From Apoda limacodes (Eukaryota > Arthropoda > Insecta > Lepidoptera > Limacodidae): a stretch of DNA of 64,000 nt. Location of the stretch: NCBI GenBank assembly GCA_946406115.1, contig OX291552.1, forward strand, positions 10,488,836-10,552,835. The letters are read 5' to 3'. Below, piece by piece: positions 54,101-64,000 of this stretch; the stretch's first letter is position 1, and each line of letters begins with the position of its first letter. The notes beneath the pieces were generated by a model. The model searched no databases and was not told the DNA's origin. It saw only the letters and a list, made by a program, of their open reading frames with translations. A program made the position numbers and the translations under genes.

Positions 54101-57100
54101 CCTCTGATTATTTATTAATAAGTATTTTCAACGAGGCAATGTCAAACTACATTTTTTCGCGACGTGGTTAGGGTAAAAACGTCCTAAGCCCTTGTCATAT
54201 AGATAATTTAGTTCTTTGAGCAAACTTGATTAACGGTTACTACTACCACAGTTACGTAATTTTATAGACACTAGGTATAGACTTCTTCATCAAAGTCATT
54301 TCGGATTTTGGGCAACAGAACAGGGGCACTACGAGCGTCATTTTTCGACGTGGCGACAGCGTTCATTAAATACTACACATTATTTATAACATATTTTTAA
54401 GCTGTTCCACATACACTGAGATGGCTGTTAACTGGTTTTTATTTTATGCACTTGCTAACAGTAGCTTGCGAGTGATTGTTGGGTGACAGATTCGATGACC
54501 ACATATAATGACCTAATATTAATAAGAGATCTAATGAGAGAAATGAGATCTAGCTGTGGTAAGCTGATTAGTTTCTTGCGGGCTTTCTTAAATTTGTCCC
54601 AGTATACACCGAGGTCCAAGGGACATAATAACCAAGAGATTGTTAGAGCAAAGTTCATGAAGCGCAAACTTAGACTGATGTTCTGTAGAAATGCTATGTC
54701 AGTACGTCTAGCCCATGGTTGTCATTAATGGCGTAGTTAGTAGGGGTCATAATGTTAAAATAGTGTTTGTTTATCAGTCTGTTGAGAACCTTACCTTTGT
54801 TCTACACAGGATAGGTGGTTTTTATCGGAATCGGACGCGATGATGATCGGCTGATGGCTAGTTGGTCTAGCCTATTGGCTATTCTTACTCACCAAGCGGA
54901 CTCCGCCCTGCTATACACATTATGTCGCATAATGCATATGCCCCTGAATTATCTCTCCCCTTCTCTCTTTCTCATCATCTCTGTCGGTCTTTCTATCTCT
55001 AGGTAGTGTCATGGAATAAGTTTTTGAAGATATATATGAACATTTTAGGAGTAAACAGAAACAAAACTGTATATCGATAGCAAAAATATTAAAAAAAAAC
55101 TTTCCAATGTCGGATTGCAGCTAAAGTATTAGAGGTACAAAAAAAATATATCTTAGCTTTTTTATAGGAAATTTAATAAGTTACAGTTTTTGAATACACG
55201 ATTTTATCGTTTTAATAATTATTGCCGAGATATAAGCAAAAACTGAAAAAGGGTACCTTTTTTCCAAGATAGCAGCGCGAGCGCAACAGGTATCGATGGG
55301 GACTTTTAGTATGCACAACGGGAGGTTTTAATGAACATGTACACAAAAATTCAAAACTCTACCAATAATTGTTATCTAATTTTCTAATTTGACTGGACTA
55401 TTAGAGAGTCAAACAAAGAAAGATTGGTTCTATGTATGTATATAATATTATATTGTATTTCTAATTTATAATATTCGTATTTCTTTATATGATTTTGTGT
55501 GTTTGTAAGATTGATGTACTAGGACTTTATAAGTAACTAGGAGTTCTTTACTTTATTTTAAAGATCTTACACATTAGCTTCACACAGAGGTGACATTTCA
55601 ACAGCAATATCTGTGGAGTGACCAGGAAACCTGGGCAGCACTGACATCACTAGGTCTAGTACAGACTCGGTGCTGTGACTGGTAACACCACACAAATCCA
55701 ATGTGCGATCGACAATGATCAAGGACGCAGGATTTGTACAATTCTGGAACATTAACAAATAAAAATACGTTATTGAATATAAGATTAAGATTAAAAACAA
55801 AATTGTGAATTAAGGGTGATAAGGAGAAAATTACCAACAGGAGGCTATTTAGAAACCTAAAGGAGGTCGAAAGCTTTAATGACTCGAGTTTGTAATTTCT
55901 GTACCGCCCGTGTTACACACAATGTTTTTCATAATGTTTACAAAAAAATAAAAATATGAGATAAAAAAACAAATAAACTCACCAAATCACAATTGAAATG
56001 GCGGGAATAGAAGTATAGACAACGCCGCCGATGTCTAGAGAATTTATGAAATTAAAAGTTTTGGCTTAAGTTAAAACTTGTAATTGCTCACTTGGCTGGT
56101 AGTTCATATCTTGTACAGACGGCGCTTTTGTACATACTGGATAGAATTGTCAGAACGTAGGTCAAAGCAGTCAAATATAAATGTAAAATGTGTAATGTGT
56201 CCTGTGTAAATCATAATTATTAGGACAATTAAAAAAAATAAAACTTTTTCTAACGTCCTTAGCCATCACAGTGCAATCATACAGCATTAATTTATTTATG
56301 CATGATCAATTTTGTTTCAAACTTCTGAATACAAATTACATTATTGAAAATCTAAGATCGCTAAATAATCGCTTCAGCAGTTATGCGCCCCACTGCATGG
56401 GCACAAGCCTCTCTTGAAGAAGGAGGCTTAAGCCATAGTCCACCACGCTGCCTTAGTGCGGTTTGGCGGACGTTATCGAGACTGGCCACTCGATTGTTAG
56501 TGTTTTCAAGCCGCCCATAAGACTTCCGACTAGGCTGAATGACTTCTGCCATACAACAAACAGCCGGGACCAATGATTTTATGTCCTCCGAAACACGAAA
56601 GAACTCAGGAAAATGTACCACTAAGACGGACACCTATCCAAGTAGTGAACAAGCTCAAAGTTTCCAAACTTAACATATCATTTCCGATAGACAAATGTGA
56701 CTGAGCAACAAGCCCCTCACTTGCTATATTAATAACTATATATAATTATTACCTTTCTTCTAGCCAAGCACACAGGAGAGTTGTCAAGTACTCCTGCCAC
56801 TAAAGAACTATAAGTGCCCATGTAGAAGACATCTTCCTTTAAATTTAAAGAATCCAGCAAACTGTTAAGACTACTAGCAAGCCTTCTGACTTGAGATCTT
56901 TCTTCACTGCCCAGAGAGTAAAGGTCTATAGATGCGGACTCAGATATTAGTTTGCTGTCGAATGTTGGGTAAGCAGTGGAATAAGGTGGTGTAAGAAATG
57001 TGACGTTAGTTGGTGAAATAGTGAAGAGAGGGATATGTACCACCTCTACTGCACTTTGCTGAAAAAAAAAAATATTGGATAAATTTTTATTTTATATAGC

Positions 57101-59387
57101 TTATTTACGCGACTTCGTCCGTGTAGACATTTGTACAAACAAAAAACTTTTCCATACAAATTTTCAACTGCAATTTTACCCCCTTAGGTGATGAATTTTT
57201 GCAAAATCCAATCTTAATGCTCACCTAAGTTATAACAGAAACCTCTGTACAACATTTCAAGACCATAAATCCAGTCGTTTGGGCTAAGTATTGATGTACA
57301 TCAGACTCATTGAAAATTGTATTTTTTCGATTTAAATGCTAGAAAATCTACTGCCAGATAAATATCTTTCTAAAAATATTTAAACAATAGAAATTCATAC
57401 TATATGGTACCTTTTTTCCAATCCACTGTAATAGCATGGCCTCCAATTGTTTAGTAGCTTCTGTAGGAGCCTTTCCAGATGCTATCACGTCACTTACATC
57501 TTTACCATCATTAAGCTCTAAATATACAACATCTAAACTGACACATGATATCAAAATACAGTGAGTAAAATCACTGTTATGGATAATTTCTTGAATGGTC
57601 CTTAGCTGCATACTAGTTGTTTGTGTAATAAAAACTGCTTTTTTATGTTCTTTTCTGGAACACTAAGAAAAATATTAGATTTTATAGAATTTGTATTGGC
57701 ATACCATTGTGTATACTCTAAAAATGATAAAACTCTTCAAAATACAAAACTTATTATTCATTAAATGTAGGTACTCTATCTTTCCTTGCATCTAATATAC
57801 AGGACTTCACAAAAGAACTTAATTATCAGATCAAATGGAAATAGCGAAAATCAATGACACTGCATAACACATATTTTATTTAGGTACTTCTTCTATTTAG
57901 GTTCTAAGTGATTATTTATAAGGATAGTTGGTGGTGATTGGATGTGAAAGGCAGAGGACTGTGAGAAATAGTGAACTGATATATAGATGATGAATATACT
58001 TAACAGTGGACCAAAACATACTTAGAAGATGATAATGCCCATTTTCATATAAATAATTTTACTGTATGTGTGTATGTCACTATACTCCTCCTAAACGGCT
58101 GGACCGATTTGAATGAATTTTTTGTATGCGTTTCGTTGGCACCCTGGATGGTTTAGATTCACAAATCAGCCCAGCAGATGGTACTACAGTCGGTATCATG
58201 CAGGACAACTTCTGCCCGGTCACCTAGTGACATATATGATTCAAATTCAAATTGAAGATCATTGTAAATTTAATAGTACATAGTATATAACATTAGGGTT
58301 TTTATTCCCAAAATGTGGCTGGCTAGGAACATACCCACATTATAATATAGGGGACAGCCATTTCACCAACCACTGCCGCAACATTGCTTCTGATAGCAGT
58401 GTATCTGGACTAAGGTGGCTTTATACATAAATGTCCCAGTCAAAATCAGCTTTATAGAAATAAGCGATAATATGAAAGATTAGAGGGCATAATATGTAAC
58501 TTTGCCAATTCTAGACAACTATAAGAAGTAAGTCAGAATGAGAAATATTTTATTTTTTGAGAAAAACATTAAGTTACTAATTTGATGAAAAAACTTTAAT
58601 ATATATTGAATGCCTTTACTGACCTGTAGTTTGAGTCCCTATGACACACTAATAGAATAAATTTTGGCAGAATATCACTTTTTAGATATTTCTAAAATGG
58701 TTTTATTATTTTCCACATAATTACATACAATTCAACTAATGCAAACATTGTTGAAAAACTAGAGACCACAGCGATAACCAACAAAAGAAACTAAACAATT
58801 AAGAGTTGTGGATAGTGATAGAACTTGAACCAAATGCTATCTTTTAAATGTAGTCAGGGCTCTGGGTATGAAAACATGGTGTGCAGTAAACAACATAGGA
58901 CAGTTGTTACAATTCAATCCATCATAAGAGCTAACCCAACCAGCCAAAGTTCACCAGAACCAACTTTTACCTATTCAATACAACCAGCTTGACAACTTTT
59001 AGTTGGATGTACAATATATGGTTGTAGAGTTACAATAAAAAAACTGGTAGCATTGTATGTTTTGTTTTACTTAATAAGGGCTTTGTTTCCTTTAAAACTG
59101 AACATACTTTCTCCGTATATGTCCGTAATGATTTAGTCAAAATCACCCAAAGTAAATATTTAATGGTGTTGCTTTGCTGTTACACGAATGCTTCTAAATC
59201 ATCTAATTACCTCAAACGGTGATAAGCTCTTTACACTCACTGCTCCTCCAGACAGTAAGTTAAACAGCCCCCCATCCCAGTGTAAGCACTCGGCACTAGC
59301 GTCATCCAAAAACACGGCGGCTCCTATAATACGATTGTAACATTCTAACCACCATGTCTTATCAAATTCTTTTACACACGGTGTCAT
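47964..59387 (-). CDS. SCFD2: SCFD2-like Sec1/Munc18-family protein, complete 9-exon gene
   Basis: Sec1/Munc18 proteins bind SNAREs in vesicle trafficking. SCFD2 is a divergent, little-studied member related to Sly1/SCFD1. Exons in transcript order: 59387-59211, 57662-57411, 57058-56753, 55743-55571, 51369-51143, 50174-50005, 49882-49596, 49154-48993 and 48171-47964. They sum to 1962 nt (653 residues plus stop) with all junctions in phase; human SCFD2 has 684 residues. Family landmarks: AVFLDDASAECLHW (residues ~23-36), SLIIVDRTLDLCGV (~252-265), YNSLLKPC (~532-539), EGIKDLLRSGLK (~574-585) and IIFVVGGVTAEE near residue 605. The ATG at 59387 has A at -3. Most introns are short; the fourth (4.2 kb) carries a long-TIR element. 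Confidence 0.93.
48993..49154 (-). CDS. SCFD2: SCFD2 exon 8
   Basis: 162 nt after ttttttag. It encodes YNSLLKPC and a block ending EGIKDLLRSGL (human: YKPLLKQ, TDLLKTGF). The donor is gtaagt. Confidence 0.9.
49596..49882 (-). CDS. SCFD2: SCFD2 exon 7
   Basis: 287 nt after tttacag. It encodes LDNLLALIVHVYSLIGTE (human: PEELLILLIYIYSVTGE) and a long helical stretch ending MRKNLN. The donor is gtaagt. Confidence 0.9.
50005..50174 (-). CDS. SCFD2: SCFD2 exon 6
   Basis: 170 nt after atttttag. It encodes HLGILQQALGVVQTLKSP and MNLERQVLQSLAVSRDS, matching the LLQLGLATAQTLKHP and ERLLLQSIGES regions of human SCFD2. Confidence 0.88.
50398..50600. mobile_element. Rearranged LINE fragment, family L1
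   Basis: The first ~45 bp (ATAGGCTGCGGTGACCGC) is the L1 tail in + orientation. The rest (GAAGAACCCCATACTGCAG to GGGAGGAAGTTTCTC) is L1 in - orientation. This is an inversion within one fragment, in SCFD2 intron 50175-51142. A GGTTCCGT-type piece precedes it at 50205-50300. Confidence 0.7.
50885..51134 (+). mobile_element. tRNA-like SINE abutting SCFD2 exon 5
   Basis: GGCTCCGCGGCTCAGTTGATG and GGGTTCGATTCCCGCACAAG are clear A/B-box-like segments. The body shares TGTGATGAACATTTGTGTTT with 4010-4140 and the 3' end is TTTATTTATTTATTTT. It ends within about 10 bp of the exon 5 donor on the opposite strand. Confidence 0.75.
51143..51369 (-). CDS. SCFD2: SCFD2 exon 5
   Basis: 227 nt after ttgacag. 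It encodes ISHPDDVQLSPGCMYHAH and a helical segment ending SATK. The donor gtcagc is weak, and SINE-like sequence starts about 10 bp inside the intron. Confidence 0.85.
51440..51545. repeat. GGTTCCGTAC-type dispersed repeat
   Basis: GCGAGTCGGACTCGCTCACG, AAGGGTTCCGTACCATTATC and TTTGTATGGGAGCCC match 2665-2760 and 62205-62260. Confidence 0.7.
51546..52717. other. No gene seen
   Basis: AT-rich intron DNA of SCFD2. No exon, repeat family or RNA gene recognised. Confidence 0.5.
52718..55396. mobile_element. 2.7-kb element with ~570-bp terminal inverted repeats
   Basis: Left arm about 52718-53283 and right arm about 54826-55396 are imperfect inverted repeats. Both start CCAGTCAAATTAGA. Matching landmarks in order: GGTAGAGTTTTGAATTT, ACTAAAAGTCCCCATCGATA, CTTATATCTCGGCAA, TTTAGCTG.AATCCG, GATATAC with TGTTTACTCC, GCATTATG.GACAT and CATCAGC.GATCATC. 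The 1.54-kb centre has only short open frames. I recognise no transposase, so it is probably a dead or non-autonomous DNA transposon. Lies in SCFD2 intron 51370-55570. Confidence 0.8.
53050..53140. repeat. Purine-rich (GA)n tract
   Basis: GA-rich run inside the left arm of the long-TIR element. The right arm carries the matching but degraded TC-rich tract near 54955-55005. Confidence 0.85.
55571..55743 (-). CDS. SCFD2: SCFD2 exon 4 (VDRTLDLCG)
   Basis: 173 nt after gttccag. It encodes SLIIVDRTLDLCGVTSHS and SVLPRFPGHSTDI, the best-conserved Sec1-family block. The donor gtaaga after AATGT leaves phase 2; an upstream gtgtaa would break the frame with exon 5. Confidence 0.9.
55808..56165. repeat. 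Dispersed repeat, colinear with 6540-7060
   Basis: GGGTGATAAGGAGAAAATTACC, ACCGCCCGTGTTACACAC, GTCTAGAGAATTTATGAAA and GCGCTTTTGTACATACTGGA occur in the same order as at 6540-7060. Lies in SCFD2 intron 55744-56752. Confidence 0.65.
56375..56645. mobile_element. SINE-like dispersed repeat
   Basis: GCGCCCCACTGCATGGGCAC, CATAGTCCACCACGCTGCC and GTGCGGTTTGGCGGAC resemble a widespread lepidopteran repeat (CCCCACTGCTGGGCACAGGC type). The minus-strand open frame here is incidental. Confidence 0.55.
56753..57058 (-). CDS. SCFD2: SCFD2 exon 3
   Basis: 102 codons after ttttcag. It begins QSAVEVVHIPLF, matching the EVFHVPLL block of human SCFD2, then a Ser-rich stretch and LASSLNSLLDSLNLKEDVF. The donor is gtaata. 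Confidence 0.9.
57411..57662 (-). CDS. SCFD2: SCFD2 exon 2
   Basis: 84 codons, phase 0 at both ends. The acceptor ttcttag (intron end 57663) is chosen over a nearer ttccag because only it keeps the frame. It encodes HKKAVFITQ and HSDFTHCILISCVSLDVVYLE type strands and ends LLQWIGKK. Confidence 0.88.
58070..58260. repeat. Dispersed repeat in SCFD2 intron 1
   Basis: AACGGCTGGACCGATTTGAA and CAGCAGATGGTACTACAGTC are typical of a lepidopteran non-autonomous repeat. The rest of 57663-59210 shows nothing recognisable. Confidence 0.5.
59211..59387 (-). CDS. SCFD2: SCFD2 exon 1 (start codon)
   Basis: ATG at 59387-59385 in aaaATGACA. It encodes 59 residues with AVFLDDASAECLHWDGG, matching the N-terminus of vertebrate SCFD2. 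The donor after GAG is gtaatt. Confidence 0.9.
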
Positions 59388-60141
59388 TTTCCAGGACTCT
59401 GATGGCCGATTCAGACACTTACAAGATTATGAATGCAAATCGATTATAACGTTGTTAATTTTTAACCCACTTCAAAAAATAGGAGGAGATTCTTAATTCT
59501 TCTGTGTATTTTCCATCCATATGTTTTAAAAACAATAGATTTGTTGATAACAATTGACATTGACATTTCCTATTTTCAAGAGTAGGAGAGCGGTCCATGG
59601 CACATAAATAAACGACATTTTTGACTACAAATGACCAAAAAGACCCCACATCCACGGCCTATGAACTTCAATCTAAAATTATCCAACTGACTACAAAAAA
59701 CCGCAGGTCATAGGAAGGTATTTTGTTTTTTTGTAGTCGTATGTCAATTCTAAATGTCAATTTTTGACTACCAATCCACTAGATTTAATACGTTAAGAAT
59801 AAACTTAAAACAACTTAATAAGTGATTCCTTTTAGTCGTGGAAACAGACTGTTAGTCAGGAATCGGAAGTGGATTAAAAAACATTTGCCTTTTATTAGGA
59901 AGCATAATCTAAGATCTAGTTCTTAGGGATGAATGGAAACAATATAATAATACAGATAGATGACAATAAGTTGAACTAAAGACCTATGAAAAGTGCTCGT
60001 CATTCTAATGCTATTTTACGTGTATTAAAAAGAGGTGCAAATACCTTTCGCGCACGTCATCATGCAGGGCACGCCATCTGCCGCCGCCGGCACCTATGTT
60101 TGTTTGTTACCATGTGGCACTGACTGTAGTAGTAGAGGTCA
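59388..60141. other. SCFD2 upstream region
   Basis: Presumed promoter and 5'UTR side of SCFD2. No TATA box is evident. 59460-59510 (CCACTTCAAAAAATAGGAGG) resembles the end of the 17003-17467 MITE family. The minus-strand open frame 59455-59655 shows no family features. Confidence 0.45.
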
Positions 60142-60310
60142 GCGGCTTGATTCCGTATAATGACAGCTAACAATTCTTGAAATCCATAGAAATAAGATGT
60201 ACATTGCGAATTTGAAATTACGTATGAAATTCATCGATTGTCGCGAAACCGCAATGTATATCTTATTTCTTTCAAAAAAGGTTAGCAATCTTTTTCCGGA
60301 ATCGACCCGC
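60142..60310. mobile_element. 169-bp palindromic MITE-like element
   Basis: Nearly the whole element folds on itself. Outer arms are GCGGCTTGATTCCG and CGGAATCGACCCGC. The inner arms 60189-60208 and 60250-60269 pair with one mismatch in 20. No coding capacity. Confidence 0.75.
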
Positions 60311-60466
60311 AGTGCAACGAACTAACTAACTACAACTGGCGTGGCAAATAAAAGTAAGACGGCATTATGACTCACTGTCACCGGCATGATTCACTTCACT
60401 AAATCACACTTATCGAAAACAAAATCTTTACTCTTGAAATGATGAAGTAAAAAAAAAGCATATTAA

Positions 60467-60617
60467 TTATGGTATTGGAAATAGCTTCTGAGCAAGCACA
60501 GAGTACTCGACGTGTCACATGCTAAGCGATACCTAATATCTGCAGCTGAATAGCCTGCGGCTGAGAAAGCTCGTTCGGCTTCCACGACGGTAGGGGTAAA
60601 TAGGCTGTCGATATTGT
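60467..60617 (-). pseudogene. hAT transposase C-terminal dimerisation fragment
   Basis: The minus strand encodes TVVEAERAFSAAGY, IRYRLACDTSSTLCLLRSYF and a stop near 60468. This is the classic hAT dimerisation motif (VEAERAFSAAG, then SRL..LC.LRS). Nothing upstream on that strand is readable; it passes into CGAGATCTCG-rich DNA. Confidence 0.75.
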
Positions 60618-60700
60618 CGAGATCTCGAACGAGATTGTCTATCGTCGAGATTGAATATCGAAAAAATTATCGAGATCTCGCGAGATCGTGATTGCATTCC
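60590..60700. repeat. Cluster of CGAGATCTCG palindromes
   Basis: TCGAGATCTCG occurs at about 60627 and 60670, with more GAGAT/ATCTC half-sites between. It may be decayed coding sequence of the adjoining hAT fragment. Confidence 0.6.
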
Positions 60701-61329
60701 CTAGTCCTGGGAGAGGAGCGAGTTAAGAGTTATTCGACCTATTGTGATTTTTCTGGCATTAATACGGGTTTCATTCTGTGTCCATCAAACGGGTTTACTT
60801 AAGATGGGCGGTTAACTTGGGACAACAATCCAACCGATTTTATTTTAAGTGATATTTTTTCAACAACGAAATGTCTACGAGATGACTTAAGTTTACCACG
60901 GAAGGTCCTCCCTCGATAACTGAAGTTTGCTCAAGTGAAAATACTAGTTTGTCTTAATGGGAACATTGTAAAATGCTATTATTTTACATTCTTTTAGGTT
61001 ATTGAAAACATTACAAGAATAACTTTGTCAGTTTTACAAAAACTGTTTAAGATATCCACTTCTGATTTTTTTACCGGATAACTATAAATGTAAGTGTTTT
61101 TAACATTCTGACATCACAACCAAATGTAAATAAATTCGAAATTCGTTTGGACACATGCTTGTTGGGGCAAAACGAGACTTTCTTCTCATTTTACCCCGCA
61201 CCTATTTCAAGTTAACCATACTGTTTTATAAGACTCAATGACGACCCGCATTGAATGAGTTTGCCGACAAGACATTCGTGGGTAGATAAGTGATTAAAAT
61301 TATTTATTTTTTGTTTCAAGGCACCTAGT

Positions 61330-61562
61330 ATGACGCGAAAATTTGTAAAAGTGCTTGGTGGTGACCTTATACCAATTACACCAATGACCAATAAACAAAA
61401 GCATTAAATGCAGTCGTTTCAGGCCGATCAGTAAGAGATGTAGCGGATGAGTTTAGAGTGCCCAGGGCCACATTGTCTTTACACAAAAACAGAAAAAAAA
61501 ATATAGGGAAATATGGACGACCACAAGTTTTCGAGAAAGAAGAGGATCTAGTTAAAGTTTAA
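61330..61562 (+). pseudogene. pogo/Tigger-type HTH (psq) fragment
   Basis: One frame encodes ALNAVVSGRSVRDVADEFRV, then PRATLSLHKNRKKN and GKYGRPQVFEKEED, the helix-turn-helix start of pogo-family transposases. It is preceded by a short ATG frame (MTRKFVKVLGGDL) with a stop and shift. The catalytic domain is absent. Confidence 0.7.
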
Positions 61563-62204
61563 ATTTGTTAGTTAACCGAAATACCTCTTTTTACAGTGTC
61601 CAGAGGACGATAATCATTTGGAAAGCCTATATAAAAGTACAATCGTACCTAGAATAACTCAATTTCGCTTATATGCCAAAAAAACAGATTTAATATTTTT
61701 GGTTTTTTTTCTTATATACTTGATATGTTTTGTAAGTGAAAGTAGGTGTAACAAATTAATAATAAGAAAAACCGACGCCAAACGGTTGTATCTGAGCGTT
61801 TTCGAATAATACCTAAAAAAGGGTCTAAGATAAGACAACCGTCTCATTACGCCCCAAACTGAGTATTAAGCGCTGGTTTTTTTTGTGCCAAGATGAATGT
61901 TAATAATTTTAAAATATTATTATCTTGTTTGATATGTTAATAATTATTAAGCTAATATCTTTACGTTACTGTTGATTTTGATGTTTTGTTTAGTTTTAAT
62001 GATGGTTCTAAAAAGTTTTTGAAATTTATAGTACCTGTCTACCAATATTGTTAGTTAATAAGTGTAATTTTGACTGAATTAAACACTGACTGCGTTTCAT
62101 ATAATAGAAAATACATTTTTTTTAAAACATTTTTAATTTCTCAAATTAATTAACAAATCGAAAACAAACAATAAATTCTCGGCTGGTTTATATAAAAAAA
62201 TCGG

Positions 62205-62815
62205 TTATGTGCGAGTCGGACTCGCGCACGAAGGGTTCCGTACCATTGTCTATAAAAAAAAAAAAAAAAATTATTTTTATATTTGAGTTAATTGAATGAA
62301 AGGTAAATTGCGGTATACGAATTATGACGTATTAAAAAAAAACTTCTTACTAGATCTCGTTCAAACCAATTTTCAGTGGAAGTTTGCACGGTAATGTACA
62401 TCATATATTTTTTTAGTTTTATCATTCTCTTATTTTAGAAGTTACATGTGTCCCCCACCACATGCATTTTACCACTTTAGAAGTGTCTCTCGCGCAAACT
62501 ATTCAGTTTAGAAAAAAATGATATTAAAAACCTCAATATCATTTTTGAAGACCTATCCATGATGGGTTTGATGAAAATTTTTGAGTTTCAGTTCTAAGTA
62601 TGGCGAAACCCCCAAAATTTATTGTTTTTTTCTATTTTCGTGTGAAAATCTAAATGCGGTTCACAGAATACATCTAATTACCAAGTTTCAACAGTATAGT
62701 TCTTTTAGTTTCGGAAAAAAGTGGCTGTGACATACGGACGGACAGACAGACATGAAGAATCCATAAGGGTTCCGTTTTTTGCCATTTGGCTACCGAAACC
62801 CTAAAAAGTAAAGAG
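62205..62815. repeat. Two adjacent GGTTCCGT-type repeats
   Basis: 62205-62260 has GCGAGTCGGACTCGCGCACG and GGTTCCGTACCAT. 62500-62810 is the reverse complement of 33003-33335, ending CCGAAACCCTAAAAA. Confidence 0.75.
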
Positions 62816-63504
62816 TAGGGTAGAAGTTAACTTTTTTTATAATTATTGGGTCCAGTTCCCAAATGTACCTTCAAGTCTTTATTTAATTAAAAAATAATTA
62901 GTTGAATCAAAACCAAAAAAATTACTATTACATATTTAGATAATTTTAAAACCTTGTTTAACAAAACAAACTTTTTGCAACCAACTAAAAGTGCCTCTTA
63001 AAACATTTCGAAATATTTATAAACTCCGATGAATCACGAACGAAGTACCTACTTCGGCCAACTTCAGTTTTGTTCGGCTTTCGGGAAGATAACAAGAATT
63101 AAATTTATTTAATTGCTTTAGATATGAGCTTCGTGTCTTGTTCGTAGACCGGCCGGCTACCGCACGGAGTTGCAGGTTCGAAACCCGGAAGTTCTCTCAT
63201 CGATGCAAATCATTTTCCTAATTGCTATTAAAAGTTAGTAAAGTATATAATGATATGTGTAGGAGAGATATTGTTGATAAGCGAGGTTTGTTTAGTAAAA
63301 CATCTTTCATATTCAATTTTTTTAAGAAAATTTAGACTTTGGAACACTTACTGGATAAAAGTTTTCACGCAAGTTGCATATGCTAGATGGATGCAATAAA
63401 CAAATTGCAGTAAGGGGTATTATAACAAATTTAGCCGTGCTTGGAACAAACGCCAGCAATACGTGGCACACTCAGAAAGTTTTGAGAAACAAAAAAACTA
63501 ACCT
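62816..63504. other. No gene seen; tRNA-like patch
   Basis: 63150-63200 has GGCCGGCTACCGCACGGAGT and GCAGGTTCGAAACCCGG. The latter is B-box-like, but no cloverleaf can be drawn, so it is more likely a SINE piece. Confidence 0.4.
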
Positions 63505-63506
63505 CT

Positions 63507-64000
63507 ATGTATAAAATATTTTAATTAAATCTTCAGAGAACTCGCCATAAGCCTGTATACAAAGTTTCGTGCGTCTGCTCCAATTTTCAAAACTTTTTTC
63601 CAGTCCGCCGCAGACACCTCTTCTGCGGCCTTCTCGAACGCTGCTAGCGCGTCTTCCGGAGATGAAAACTGTACCCCTTTTCAGCTGTTTTTTTTTTAAT
63701 TTTAGGGAATAAAAAGAAGTCACACGGTACCAATTCAGGCCTGTAAGGAGGGTGACCCAAGACTCTGACCGGTGTGGTGTTCAGATTGTCCCTCGTTTTG
63801 AGCGCGTTGTCATGGTGAAGCAGTACCTCGCGGAGCCCGGTGTTCGGTCGCTTGTTGCCCATTACAGACAAAACTTCTGGCAGGCATTTTGTGGTATACC
63901 ATTCGGCGTTGATACTGCTTTGGTCTCGTAATAGAATTGAAACCAGATACCCCGTCAAAGTGAAGAAACTAGCGATCAAAATTTTCCCTGCGCTTCTTGA
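63507..64000 (-). pseudogene. mariner transposase C-terminal part, runs off the window
   Basis: Read from 64000 downward: INAEWYTTKCLPEVL, VLLHHDNALKT (second catalytic Asp), LGHPPYRPELVPCDFFLFPK (third Asp, 34 residues later in mariners), then, after a shift near 63650, WSRRTKLCIQAYGEFSED. Two frames are needed, so the copy is dead or nearly so. The N-terminal half lies beyond the window. Confidence 0.82.

Noticed and set aside
53698..54728. Candidate transposase in the core of the long-TIR element
   Set aside because: Only 60-80 residue frames on both strands, with no motif I recognise. Not enough to call a transposase.
56361..56633. 90-residue minus-strand frame inside a SCFD2 intron
   Set aside because: It lies in a SINE-like repeat, and no splice sites join it to SCFD2 exons in frame.

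Overview
This is AT-rich, repeat-dense animal nuclear DNA. It carries split genes with consensus GT-AG introns, tRNA-like SINEs, R1-, RTE- and jockey/CR1-type LINE remains, and pieces of mariner, pogo, hAT and Crypton-like transposons. The style of the dispersed repeats (GGTTCCGTAC-type units, SINEs containing CCCACTGTTGGGGCACGG) points to a moth or butterfly (Lepidoptera). No bacterial or viral gene organisation is present.

Three host genes can be read. GGT-A (+, exons from 5451 to 22275) and GGT-B (+, exons from 33555 to 45961) are tandem paralogues of the gamma-glutamyltranspeptidase family. Both are predicted type II membrane ecto-enzymes. Every internal exon after the membrane-anchor exon has the same length and phase in the two copies (221, 190, 204, 253, 191, 241 and 117 nt). 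Both keep the catalytic Thr. A short first coding exon carrying the start codon should lie upstream of each copy and was not found. GGT-A differs by a Pro/Thr-rich stalk built from four 14-residue repeats. The third gene, on the minus strand (59387 to 47964), is a complete 9-exon SCFD2-like (Sec1/Munc18-family) gene predicting 653 residues. It converges on GGT-B with about 2 kb between the stop codons.

Layout: 1-5450 is repeat-rich DNA upstream of (or intron 1 of) GGT-A, including an RTE fragment. 5451-22275 is GGT-A, whose introns hold two similar LINE copies in opposite orientation, LINE tails and a MITE. 22276-33554 is the spacer between the paralogues, with an R1-clade remnant, a tyrosine-recombinase-like remnant, a LINE endonuclease/linker piece and a ~0.6 kb tandem duplication. 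33555-45961 is GGT-B, whose 6.5 kb intron holds two LINEs back to back. 47964-59387 is SCFD2, with a 2.7 kb element bearing ~570 bp inverted termini in its fourth intron. 59388-64000 is a transposon graveyard (palindromic MITE, hAT, pogo-like, mariner).

I see no operon, CRISPR array, phage or defence system. The points most worth following up are the repeat-built stalk and substrate-pocket changes in the two transpeptidases, the long-TIR element of unknown superfamily, the 68-bp perfect inverted pair around the R1 remnant, and transposon insertions within about 10 bp of two splice donors.
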